Source: Treponema sp. (lineage in GTDB: Bacteria; Spirochaetota; Spirochaetia; Treponematales; Breznakiellaceae). From it: a DNA stretch of 64,000 bases. The position numbers and the translations under genes are program-made. The DNA lies in assembly GCA_009777335.1 (NCBI GenBank), contig WRMC01000012.1:1-64000 (forward strand). Reading direction: 5' to 3'. Below are positions 34,296-41,614 of the stretch, in pieces; position 1 is the stretch's first letter; each line of letters begins with the position of its first letter. Under the pieces are notes generated by a model. The model saw only the letters and a program-made list of their open reading frames with translations, was not told where the DNA came from and searched no databases.

Positions 34296-34399
34296 AGGAT
34301 TCCTTATCGATAAAAACCCTTTTCGGGGTACCCCCCCTTTACCCTACTATAGAATTTATCTCATTTAAAGGAAAAATTCAATAGATTTGGGCTAATTCC

Positions 34400-35155
34400 T
34401 TAGGGCCCCGCCGGATTTCCGCCCCTTTTTTTCAGTTTTCTCTCCTTTTCTTTCTTTAGTCTTTGACGGATCTCCCGGCGGATCCGAATCGCCTCGGCCC
34501 GGAACTCCTTTCTTTCCCTGCTGTTTCGTAAATGCACCACCAGGAACTTTCCCCTCCGCTGGAGAGCCCTGAGAGCCGCCCGGACGGCACTCCGGATCAT
34601 GTCCTCCTCGTCCAGGGTCAAATCCGAAGCCATGGTCAGGACCTCCCTCTCTCCTATATAGAAGGTATTCCCCACCCTTTTAAAGCCAGGGGCCTGGCGG
34701 GGCTGGGGGGGCCCCTCCTTCACAGGCTTCGCGAAGGCCGCAAAGTCCCGGACCGATAGGGTCATAAGCTTTGAAAGGACCTCCTCCTTGGGGGCCTTCT
34801 GGAGAGCCTTCTCGAGGAAGGGCAGCTTGGAAGACCCCTGAGTCCCATCGAAACCTATGGCCTCCAGGTCCTGCCGGTACCGGAAAAAAACTTCTCCAAT
34901 TTTGATCCATTCATAAAGTTGATTTTCCGACCTTTTCTTTTCTTCCGCGAAACTGTGAAGGTAGGCAGAAAATTTTTTATACCCCAGCTTGAGGTAGAGC
35001 TTCTCCTCCCTCATCCTGGTAAGCCCCACCGCCATGACCAGGATTGAAAAATGAATCCCCCTCATGGTTTCCCGTAAGCCCCGGTCAATAAGCTGAGGAT
35101 CCTCAGAAAACACATAATCCAGCGTAATCCCCGCCACAGGCATCATTTTACTCAC
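34400..35155 (-). CDS. Conserved-looking protein of unknown function
   Basis: A 251-aa soluble, strongly basic protein that I do not recognise. Residues 25-110 are helical with regular charges (MREEKLYLKLGYKKFSAYLH), which could be a DNA-binding or replication/partition-like fold. A linker (KEGPPQPRQAPGFKR) follows, then a compact domain and an almost entirely Lys/Arg/Glu tail (EIRQRLKKEKERKLKKRGG), typical of nucleic-acid binding. It starts at GTG; an in-frame ATG lies at 35146. The direct repeat and operator palindrome at 35165-35243 lie just upstream and might serve it as well as hicA. Confidence 0.6.
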   Translation of the reverse strand: MSKMMPVAGITLDYVFSEDPQLIDRGLRETMRGIHFSILVMAVGLTRMREEKLYLKLGYKKFSAYLHSFAEEKKRSENQLYEWIKIGEVFFRYRQDLEAIGFDGTQGSSKLPFLEKALQKAPKEEVLSKLMTLSVRDFAAFAKPVKEGPPQPRQAPGFKRVGNTFYIGEREVLTMASDLTLDEEDMIRSAVRAALRALQRRGKFLVVHLRNSRERKEFRAEAIRIRREIRQRLKKEKERKLKKRGGNPAGP

Positions 35156-35164
35156 ATATTATAT

Positions 35165-35243
35165 ATATAACATTTTTTGGAGTTTTTCAAGTCTTTTTTC
35201 AAATTTACTATAATTTTTTTGGGACGTCCCAAAAAAATTTGGC
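35165..35243. repeat. Flanking direct repeat A
   Basis: About 78 bases (core TTTTCAAGTC onward from 35184) repeated at 36127-36205. The two copies bracket hicAB and a hairpin element. Divergence is concentrated in the centre of the palindrome each copy carries. Confidence 0.75.
35186..35239 (+). promoter_or_regulatory. hicAB promoter with overlapping palindromic operator
   Basis: TTCAAG (35186), a 17-base spacer and a perfect TATAAT (35209-35214). A 28-base perfect palindrome (35212-35239; core TTTGGGACGTCCCAAA) overlaps the -10 and the start site, the usual position for HicB autorepression. The leader to hicA is about 85 bases. Confidence 0.55.
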
Positions 35244-35307
35244 GGCATGAGGAAGGGATGTTACCTCGTTTTTATCTTGACTATGCCACCATTCTATGCC
35301 ACTATGA

Positions 35308-35565
35308 ATGATGAACAACAAACAGAAGAAAACTCTTGCTGCAATTTTTTCCCACCCAATACCTAAGACAATGGTGTGGGCTGATATTGAGGCTCTTCTG
35401 TTGGCGATTGGTTGTAAAGTTATCGAAGGTGATGGTTCAAGGGTCAGGTTTATTCAGGATGATGTTATAGGATATTTTCATAGACCTCACCCAAAAAAAG
35501 AAGCAGCACCATATCAAATTCGGGACGCAAAAACATTCTTAATTAAATTGGGGGTAGAACCATGA
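35308..35565 (+). CDS. hicA: HicA-family mRNA interferase toxin
   Basis: An 85-aa toxin with a dsRBD-like fold that cleaves mRNA in ribosome-independent fashion. Family features are the MVWADIEALLLAIGCKV strand-helix, EGDGSRVRF, and the catalytic His in FHRPHPKKEAAPYQI. Length is typical. The stop region overlaps the hicB start by four bases, so the two are translated together. Its two start-proximal ATG codons are adjacent and the exact start is uncertain by one residue. It is expected to be silent unless HicB is depleted. Confidence 0.92.
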   Translation: MMNNKQKKTLAAIFSHPIPKTMVWADIEALLLAIGCKVIEGDGSRVRFIQDDVIGYFHRPHPKKEAAPYQIRDAKTFLIKLGVEP

Positions 35566-35903
35566 ATAGTACAATGACATATAAAGATTATACGGCTATT
35601 GTCGGATACAGTGCCGAGGATGAATGTCTAGTTGGACATATTACCGGAATAAATGATGTGATTGGTTTTCATGCGGACTCGGTTGAGGAAATCCGTAAGG
35701 TTTTTCAAGACACAGTTGATGATTACCTTGCCTCATGTGCCAAAATTGGCCGTGAGCCCAACAAGCCTTATTCCGGAAAAGTTACCCTGCGGCTTCCCCC
35801 TGAACTGCACGCCCAGCTCGCTGTAAAAGCCGAATCTAACGGCAGCAGCCTGAACAACTGGCTAGTCTCTACATTAAGTGAATCGGTTGGGTACGCAAAA
35901 TGA
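35562..35903 (+). CDS. hicB: HicB-family antitoxin
   Basis: A 113-aa antitoxin. The N-terminal partial RNase H-like fold (YKDYTAIVGYSAEDECLVGH, GFHADSVEEI) neutralises HicA. The C-terminal ribbon-helix-helix (KVTLRLPPELHAQLAVKAES, then SLNNWLVSTL) binds operator DNA, probably the palindrome at 35212-35239. Toxin-first order is normal for this system. The pair sits in a 1-kb segment between direct repeats, consistent with transfer. Confidence 0.93.
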   Translation: MNSTMTYKDYTAIVGYSAEDECLVGHITGINDVIGFHADSVEEIRKVFQDTVDDYLASCAKIGREPNKPYSGKVTLRLPPELHAQLAVKAESNGSSLNNWLVSTLSESVGYAK

Positions 35904-35992
35904 AAGTGAAAATCGCATAGGCAACTGATACTGGCGGCACGGTAAATCTTAGGCTTGGGTGGCTAGAGGACTAGCAAGATACAGAAGAAGAG

Positions 35993-36085
35993 CTCTCACG
36001 GCGGCACAGCGAACACAGAGGGAAGAGGGGGCAAAAAAAAATCTTAACCTTGGAGTCCTTTGTGAGCTCTGTGCCGCTGTGAGAG
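35993..36085. repeat. MITE-like hairpin element, copy 1
   Basis: A 93-base foldback whose ends CTCTCACGGCGGCACAG and CTGTGCCGCTGTGAGAG pair almost fully. The loop contains CAGAGGGAAGAGG. A second copy lies at 38070-38162, and a fragment (CGGCACAGCGGACACGGAGG) near 38205. Confidence 0.75.
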
Positions 36086-36126
36086 GTAGTTTCAAGTAGT
36101 TCCCATACTGAAGCGGTTAAATTAAA

Positions 36127-36205
36127 TATATCACCTTTTTTAGAGATTTTCAAGTCTTTTTTCAAATTTACTATAATTTTTTCGGCACGTACCGAAAAAA
36201 TTCGG
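36127..36205. repeat. Flanking direct repeat B
   Basis: The second copy of the 78-base repeat (see 35165-35243). Its palindrome centre is changed to CGGCACGTACCG, leaving one mismatched pair. It lies between the hairpin element and the end of the convergent HTH gene. Confidence 0.75.
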
Positions 36206-36214
36206 CATCTAGTC

Positions 36215-36583
36215 CTAGGCTTTCTTTTCGTCTTCCTCTTGTTTTTTCATGGATTTTAGTATGGTCAGCGCCATTTTGCGATTCCTCTCCTGCATCCGGG
36301 AAATTAACTCTGCGGCTATCTTTGATTCGCTGGGATATTGAATTGATTCATGTTTGGGTTCCTTGCCGGTGACCAGGTATTCCACCGTGACCCCCAGGGC
36401 CCCGGCTATGGCCACCGCCGCATCCGCCGAGGGCATACAGCTATGGACATTGAGATAACTGTCTATGGTCTGCTTTTTAACCCCCGAGAGAGAAGCTAGT
36501 TCCTTTACATACATGCCAGAAAAACTAAGTTGTTCCTTTAAGTTTTCCTTAAAACCCATAGTCCATGATATGAGAATATACAT
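36215..36583 (-). CDS. XRE-family phage-repressor-like HTH regulator
   Basis: A 122-aa regulator. The Cro/CI helix-turn-helix spans about residues 12-70 (YVKELASLSGVKKQTIDSYL, ADAAVAIAGALGVTVEYLVTG), and a short helical Met/Lys-rich tail follows. The start at 36583 is chosen because AAAGGG precedes it at good spacing; ATG at 36559 has no ribosome site. It is divergent from the lipoprotein at 36710, and two similar palindromes spaced three helical turns apart (36601-36646) lie directly upstream. It probably represses itself and the lipoprotein. Confidence 0.88.
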   Translation of the reverse strand: MYILISWTMGFKENLKEQLSFSGMYVKELASLSGVKKQTIDSYLNVHSCMPSADAAVAIAGALGVTVEYLVTGKEPKHESIQYPSESKIAAELISRMQERNRKMALTILKSMKKQEEDEKKA

Positions 36584-36600
36584 ATATTTGCCCTTTACAA

Positions 36601-36646
36601 TATGAAATTATTCATATATATTGTTTTCAGTATGAATATATTCATA
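36601..36646. promoter_or_regulatory. Paired operators for the HTH regulator
   Basis: TATGAAATTATTCATA (36601-36616) and the perfect palindrome TATGAATATATTCATA (36631-36646) share TATGAA/TTCATA arms. Their centres are exactly 30 bases apart, on one face of the helix, in the divergent region between the HTH gene and the lipoprotein gene. This fits cooperative binding of two dimers. Confidence 0.65.
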
Positions 36647-36709
36647 ATCGGAACATGCCAATTATGGATATATTTATGCCCTGTTAACCTAAAAAAAAGG
36701 AGCCCCAGA

Positions 36710-38050
36710 ATGAAAACATCAGGAAAATTCATCGGTTTACTCAGCCTTCTCGCCTTTTTCGCCATAGCCTTAAGCAGCTGCTCAAACCCCGCAGGGGGAG
36801 GAACCAACGGCGGTGACCCCCCTCCGCCCCCGCCCCCGCCCTATATCATCACCGGCAGCGGTACGGCGTATACCGCAACAAGGAGCGGTGCAGCCATAGG
36901 CACCCCGGACCAGGGCATACAGGCTGTTATAAATGCCATTAGAGAAGAGGCCAATGGCGCGGATGTCACCATACAGTTCGGCAGCGGCGGGGATAATGTC
37001 CTGGACATAGGCAATAATTCGGCCGCCTTCAACAACGCAGGCGAAGAGGTCTGGGGGCATGTCACCTTAACCGGCAGTATTACTTCCAACGAGAGTAGCC
37101 TTGGCTCAGGAGGCACCGTACAGGTCCAGAGTACGGTCAACCTTACCAGCACCGGGACCATCACGAACCACAATGCCGGTGGCAGTGCCTATGGCATGGC
37201 CCTAAATCACGCAGGAACCGGAACTGTTACCATCAGCGGCGGCACAGTGCAAACCACAGAAGCTAATTACACCAATGCTATTGGGATCAATTCCTCCGGC
37301 CTCCTCAGAATTACCGGGGGCCTCATTACATCCCGGTCTGAACCCACTATTAATGTGGGTTCATCGGGAAGGTTGGAAATGAGCGACGGCACAATACACC
37401 AAACCGCTGGGCAATCGGCCACATCCAGCGCAATTTTCAATCAATCTAATAATGCTGAAGGAGTAAAAATTTCTGGGGGCACGGTGCAATCTGCAATCAT
37501 TGCAATCAGGGCCACCGGCAGCGGGCCCATTGCTATATCCGGTAATGCGATAGTTACAGCGGCGACTGCCAACACCGCACAGGGAACCATAGTGCTGGCA
37601 GGTACGAATGCACGGCTGACCATGAGCGGCGGTACGGTGCGCAATACGAATGACGCTTTTGGTAATAGGGCGATCAATAACACCACATCCAATCATGCCG
37701 AGGCGATAGTCATTACCGGCGGCACCGTGGGGGCCATGAACGCAAGCAGCGTCCACGGCGGGCCGATTACCGGAACACAAGGTGTTGCAATCAGAAATGC
37801 AGCCAACGGCCACATCAGCATTTCCGGCCCCAATACCCGCATAGTCGCGTTGGTGAACAACTCGGGTGCTGGTAACACTCCCGGGACAATTTATTTAGAA
37901 GCCGGCAGCGGCAACCTGACTGTCTCCGGGGGCGCCACGGTGCAGAATACGGGAACCATCCAAGCTAATGACGCAATCTTCAAGCACGAGAACCACACAG
38001 GTACAGTGAATGTCAGCGGCGGGAACATAGTCCCGGCCTATGAGCAGTAA
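36710..38050 (+). CDS. Lipoprotein with beta-helix-like GGTV repeats
   Basis: A 446-aa exported lipoprotein; ATG at 36710 follows AAGGAG. The lipobox is AIALSSC (Cys near residue 23), then a Gly/Asn linker and a proline run (DPPPPPPPPY). The rest is a series of short strands and turns built on SGGTVQ/ISGGTVRN/ITGGTVGAM spaced about 45-50 residues apart, as in right-handed beta-helix surface proteins. There are no catalytic residues visible. Ser/Thr/Asn richness fits a secreted adhesin-like role. It is probably controlled by the divergent HTH regulator. Confidence 0.78.
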   Translation: MKTSGKFIGLLSLLAFFAIALSSCSNPAGGGTNGGDPPPPPPPPYIITGSGTAYTATRSGAAIGTPDQGIQAVINAIREEANGADVTIQFGSGGDNVLDIGNNSAAFNNAGEEVWGHVTLTGSITSNESSLGSGGTVQVQSTVNLTSTGTITNHNAGGSAYGMALNHAGTGTVTISGGTVQTTEANYTNAIGINSSGLLRITGGLITSRSEPTINVGSSGRLEMSDGTIHQTAGQSATSSAIFNQSNNAEGVKISGGTVQSAIIAIRATGSGPIAISGNAIVTAATANTAQGTIVLAGTNARLTMSGGTVRNTNDAFGNRAINNTTSNHAEAIVITGGTVGAMNASSVHGGPITGTQGVAIRNAANGHISISGPNTRIVALVNNSGAGNTPGTIYLEAGSGNLTVSGGATVQNTGTIQANDAIFKHENHTGTVNVSGGNIVPAYEQ

Positions 38051-38069
38051 GGGGGATGGAAGAATATTT

Positions 38070-38162
38070 CTCACGGCGGCACAGCGGGCACAGAGGGAAG
38101 AGGGGCTAAGAAATTTAGGTTTAACCTTGGAATCCTCTGTGAGCTCTGTGCCTCTGCGAGAG
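38070..38162. repeat. MITE-like hairpin element, copy 2
   Basis: It begins CTCACGGCGGCACAGCGGG and ends TGTGCCTCTGCGAGAG, matching copy 1 (35993-36085) over its length. It sits 20 bases after the lipoprotein stop. A short reading frame across it is judged spurious. The rest of 38163-38254 shows only a fragment of the same element. Confidence 0.7.
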
Positions 38163-38254
38163 GGATTTTTTGATTTTTATCTCACGCCTTTTGTAGAAAG
38201 GCCCGGCACAGCGGACACGGAGGAAGGCCTACAACGAAGAGCTAGGGTATACTA

Positions 38255-38428
38255 TCAGCGTTTGGAATAATTCAATTTATGCGGCTTAGTTCTCTTTTTT
38301 ATTCTTAATGTTTCATATTCTTTAGCTGTTAAAGGTCTGCCGAGTGTTTGAGCAAGCTCTATAGCCTTTCGGTTGTCGTATTTTAGGATATCGGGACTAG
38401 TGTTCACCAGTATTAATTTCTTATCCAT
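38255..38428 (-). CDS. Small 57-aa protein downstream of GNAT-like gene
   Basis: A short gene too small for most screens. ATG at 38426-38428 lies inside the last codons of the upstream GNAT-like frame (overlap ATGGATAA), with AAGGAAAAA before it. The product (KKLILVNTSPDILKYDNRK, then AIELAQTLGRPLTAKEYETL) is a coherent soluble helical protein with a basic tail (RIKKRTKPHKLN). The overlap implies coupled translation with the GNAT-like gene, like a two-gene module. Function unknown; a regulatory or antitoxin-like role is only a guess. Confidence 0.5.
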   Translation of the reverse strand: MDKKLILVNTSPDILKYDNRKAIELAQTLGRPLTAKEYETLRIKKRTKPHKLNYSKR

Positions 38429-38866
38429 TGGTTTTTCCTTTTAAGTACTTATTTATCAAAGCATTACTGGCTTTTGTATCAAAATATAAACGATTTCCGT
38501 AAAGAACCCGCGCTCCGTATTTTACCACATAATGATCAATTAGCACAGTTTTACTATCAAATACCACGAAACCTTCAAATCCTGCATCAAGGGAATCTTT
38601 TGCAACATATGCAAAAAGCGTTCCTGCAATATTATCGATTTTTCTATTTTTTCCTACATTTTCAGGTGCTAATTCTATACGATAAATAATGTTGTATAAT
38701 GAACTGGGCACTTCTTCAAATTCTACTAAACCTTGTATTTTATCATCTTCCAAATATGCTATTTTTGCGAAATGGCTCCTAATGATTTATCCCAGTCAAA
38801 ATTCCAGCCTTCTTTTTTGAGTTTTTCTGCGGTGGGTAATACTATGTTAACAGATAATAGCTGCAT
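38421..38866 (-). pseudogene. GNAT-like small protein with a frameshift
   Basis: Two overlapping frames make one coherent protein. The first runs from ATG at 38866 (MQLLSVNIVLPTAEKLKKEG, NFDWDKSLGAIS) to a TAG just after an AAAAA run near 38766. The second continues as FAKIAYLEDDKIQGLVEFEE to the stop at 38421. The joined ~145-aa product has the strand-helix layout (YRIELAPENVG, FVVFDSKTVLIDHYVVKYGA) of small GNAT-type acyltransferase-like proteins. The shift lies at a GCAAAAATAG tract, where slippage, mutation or sequencing error are all possible. Confidence 0.55.
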
Positions 38867-38957
38867 TCTTCTATTATAGTATAAACATCGTCCCCATTGC
38901 AAGTATTGCTTATATAGTATACTATTATTCTGAGCAACTCTGATAAGGAGCGATGGA

Positions 38958-39341
38958 ATGAAAGCACGGTTAGGCCTTTTACTAGGGGTATTATTATCTG
39001 CTGTATGTTTCTTTTCCTGCGAAGGGACGACCCCAAATTCCGGGGGGACTATCACCGTAGTACTCAATAATGAATACGAACATGCAATCAATGCCATAAT
39101 CATCAATTATCTATCCCAGGATGAACTAGAAATCGAAGAAGGTGAAAGCGAAACTTTTACCTACCATGTGACGGCCATTCAAATTATGAGTGATGCCCAC
39201 ATTCTTACCTCCGACGGAGATGTCGATGATGCTGATACCTGGCATAAGACCGGGGGTAATAACATCATTTTTGTTCCAGGGAGAACTACCACCATCACTT
39301 TGAATGATGATAAAACTATCTCTTATTCACAACCAGAGTAG
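38958..39341 (+). CDS. Small lipoprotein of unknown function
   Basis: A 127-aa exported lipoprotein. Basic start, hydrophobic core and lipobox AVCFFSC (Cys at 21) are clear, and AAGGAG lies seven bases before the ATG. The mature part is one small beta-rich domain (ITVVLNNEYEHAINAIIINY, then ESETFTYHV and TTTITLNDDKTI), of a kind common in host-associated spirochaetes. No enzyme motif is seen. It is divergent from the frameshifted GNAT gene and 12 bases upstream of the CDF transporter. Confidence 0.78.
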   Translation: MKARLGLLLGVLLSAVCFFSCEGTTPNSGGTITVVLNNEYEHAINAIIINYLSQDELEIEEGESETFTYHVTAIQIMSDAHILTSDGDVDDADTWHKTGGNNIIFVPGRTTTITLNDDKTISYSQPE

Positions 39342-39353
39342 AGGGCTATAATC

Positions 39354-40217
39354 ATGGATCATATCAAGGGCGGATATATTGCGGGCACCGTTTCCATTGT
39401 AATTAACTCTATATTGTTTGCGGCGAAAATGTGGGTTTCCATCCTTACTGGATCCCTCGCATTGGCCGCCGACGCCTGGCATTCCCTTTCTGATTCATTA
39501 AGTTCAATAATAGTGGTCATTGCGGCCAAATTATCTTCCAAGAAGGCCGACAAGGAACATCCCTTTGGACATGGCCGCTGGGAACTCATTGCTTCTCTAT
39601 TTATTGCGGTCATTTTGGGGATCATCGCCTATGACTTTTTTAGGAACTCCATCGAACAGTTTAACAGCAGGGAACTGGTTTCCTTTGGGCTCCCCGCCAT
39701 TATCGTTACGATTGCATCGATCGTCATAAAAGAATTATTGGCCCAGTATGCGTTTTACATCGCCCGAAAAACGGGGAACTCCAGCGTAAGGGCCGACGGC
39801 TGGCATCATCGATCGGACGCCTTGTCTTCGGTGGTTGTTCTGGTCGGCATCATCGTGGCTGGGCAGTTTTGGTGGATCGACAGCATATTGGGAATTATCA
39901 TTGCCTTAATGCTCTTCTATGCTACCTTTAGAATTTTAAAGGACGTGATAACCAAATTACTGGGCGAAGAACCCTCCCCTGAACTGGTAAAAAACATCAC
40001 CGATGAAATAATGAAGCTGTATCACAATGACTTGAAGATTCATCATTTTCATATCCATGATTATATTTCCCATAAAGAAATAACATTGCATATAAGACTT
40101 AAAAACAGTTTTACCATCGTAGAGGGCCATAAGGTTGCAAATGTCATTGAGACTATTATTAAAGATAAATATGACATGGATGCCACTATCCGCATTGAGC
40201 CCCTCGATAGGGTATGA
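39354..40217 (+). CDS. Cation diffusion facilitator (zinc/iron/manganese efflux)
   Basis: A 287-aa inner-membrane metal:proton antiporter of the CDF family. Six membrane segments are visible. The two metal-site pairs are DAWHSLSD in TM2 (about 42-49) and DGWHHRSD in TM5 (about 147-154). The C-terminal cytoplasmic metallochaperone-like domain contains IHHFHIHDY (about 226-234). The HxxxD arrangement in TM2 instead of DxxxD suggests zinc or cadmium selectivity, but this is inference. The MFS gene begins 26 bases after its stop. Confidence 0.93.
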   Translation: MDHIKGGYIAGTVSIVINSILFAAKMWVSILTGSLALAADAWHSLSDSLSSIIVVIAAKLSSKKADKEHPFGHGRWELIASLFIAVILGIIAYDFFRNSIEQFNSRELVSFGLPAIIVTIASIVIKELLAQYAFYIARKTGNSSVRADGWHHRSDALSSVVVLVGIIVAGQFWWIDSILGIIIALMLFYATFRILKDVITKLLGEEPSPELVKNITDEIMKLYHNDLKIHHFHIHDYISHKEITLHIRLKNSFTIVEGHKVANVIETIIKDKYDMDATIRIEPLDRV

Positions 40218-40243
40218 CGATTTAATGTATCAGGTGAAACTCC

Positions 40244-41614
40244 ATGACCCTATCAACGACTAATCGCAGCCTCGTTTTCTGGACCCTCATGGCGGCCAAC
40301 TTTTCAGCCTCCATGACGATGATTTCCATGTCCGTCATGCTGCCTCCTATCATGGCGGCCTTTGATCTGCCCACCAGCACGGTCCAGTGGCTCACCAGCG
40401 GGGCCTCCCTGGTGTCTGGGGTCATGATTCCGGTGGCGGCATATTTAATAAAGCGGCTGCCCAATAAACTTTTTTTCTTCATCGCCATGCTGATGTTTTC
40501 TTTGGGGTCCCTCCTCTGTTTGGTGGCGGAGAGTTTCTCGGTTCTTCTGACCGGCCGGCTTATCCAGGCGGTGGGGGGCGGGCTTATCATGCCCTTCTCG
40601 CAGATCATCATCATCTCGATCTACCCTAAAGAGAGGCATGGGACGGCCATGGGCTACTTTACCCTGGGGATGCTCATTGCCCCGGTGATTAGTCCCTACA
40701 TTGCGGGGTCTGTCATTGACAACCTGGGCTGGCAGTTCATGTTTAATATTTTCCTCATGATAAGTCTGGCCACCAAGCTCATGGGGCTCCTCTTTATGAA
40801 GAACATCACCGCCGCCTATAGGGAACATTTTTCGGCCTCCTCGGCGGCCCTGTCTTCTCTGGCCTTTTTTGGGATCCTCTTTGGGGTGGGAAACCTGGCC
40901 CTGGGGGGAATCCTTCGGGCCGACACAGGGGGGGCCATCCTGGCGGGGCTCTTCATGCTGGCCCTCTTCATCAAGAAGCAGCTGGGGATGGCTTTGCCCC
41001 TTTTGGATCTCCGGCTCTTTCGGTACCGGGCTTTCAGGATCCCCCTCCTTATCGCCATCACCATGTATTTTTCCTTCATGGGGGGCGGCACCCTTCTTCC
41101 CATTTATGGGCAGACCATCCTGGGACTTCCGGCAAGGACCTACGCCCTGGTGATCCTTCCGGGGTCCATCCTCATGGCGGTGGTGACGGTCATCTCGGGG
41201 AAGCTCTACGACAGGCAGGGGCCCCGGATGGTTCTTATCTGGGGGGCCCTTCTTCTTATGCTGGGGAATACCATGGGGATCCTGTTCAGTCTGGAAAGCA
41301 GTCTGCCCTATGTGGCGGTGGCCTCGTTTTTCCCCGCCGCGGGGCTGGCCATCCTTATGCCGCCCATCGTGCCCATGGCCATCAGCGACTTTAACGACAA
41401 GGAACGGGTGGACGGGAGCGCCATCCTGGGCACCGTTCGGCTGGTGGTCAACGGCCTGGTGGTGATCTATTCCACCCTCCTCTATACCCACTTCTCGGGG
41501 CGCTTTAATCCCATGGCGGGAATCAGGGCCTCCTACATCAGCGCCACCGCCTTTAGTGTGATCCTTTTGGGGATCATCATGACATCCATCCCAAAGACTT
41601 CTAGAGGATCATGA
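40244..41614 (+). CDS. MFS transporter, DHA2/EmrB-QacA type
   Basis: A 456-aa multidrug-type major facilitator. It has 13-14 hydrophobic spans. Motif A-like LIKRLPNKLFF follows TM2, and motif C, typical of drug antiporters, is in TM5 (LGMLIAPVISPYIAGSVI, about 143-160). It is probably a proton-coupled exporter of amphipathic compounds; the substrate cannot be predicted. Its 3' end overlaps the end of the convergent M24 peptidase gene by 14 bases. It may be co-transcribed with the CDF transporter. Confidence 0.92.
   Translation: MTLSTTNRSLVFWTLMAANFSASMTMISMSVMLPPIMAAFDLPTSTVQWLTSGASLVSGVMIPVAAYLIKRLPNKLFFFIAMLMFSLGSLLCLVAESFSVLLTGRLIQAVGGGLIMPFSQIIIISIYPKERHGTAMGYFTLGMLIAPVISPYIAGSVIDNLGWQFMFNIFLMISLATKLMGLLFMKNITAAYREHFSASSAALSSLAFFGILFGVGNLALGGILRADTGGAILAGLFMLALFIKKQLGMALPLLDLRLFRYRAFRIPLLIAITMYFSFMGGGTLLPIYGQTILGLPARTYALVILPGSILMAVVTVISGKLYDRQGPRMVLIWGALLLMLGNTMGILFSLESSLPYVAVASFFPAAGLAILMPPIVPMAISDFNDKERVDGSAILGTVRLVVNGLVVIYSTLLYTHFSGRFNPMAGIRASYISATAFSVILLGIIMTSIPKTSRGS

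Noticed and set aside
38040-38270. A 76-codon plus-strand frame after the beta-helix lipoprotein.
   Set aside because: It is read almost entirely from the MITE-like hairpin (38070-38162) and its fragment. A matching but out-of-frame sequence at 35993-36085 shows the DNA, not a protein, is conserved.
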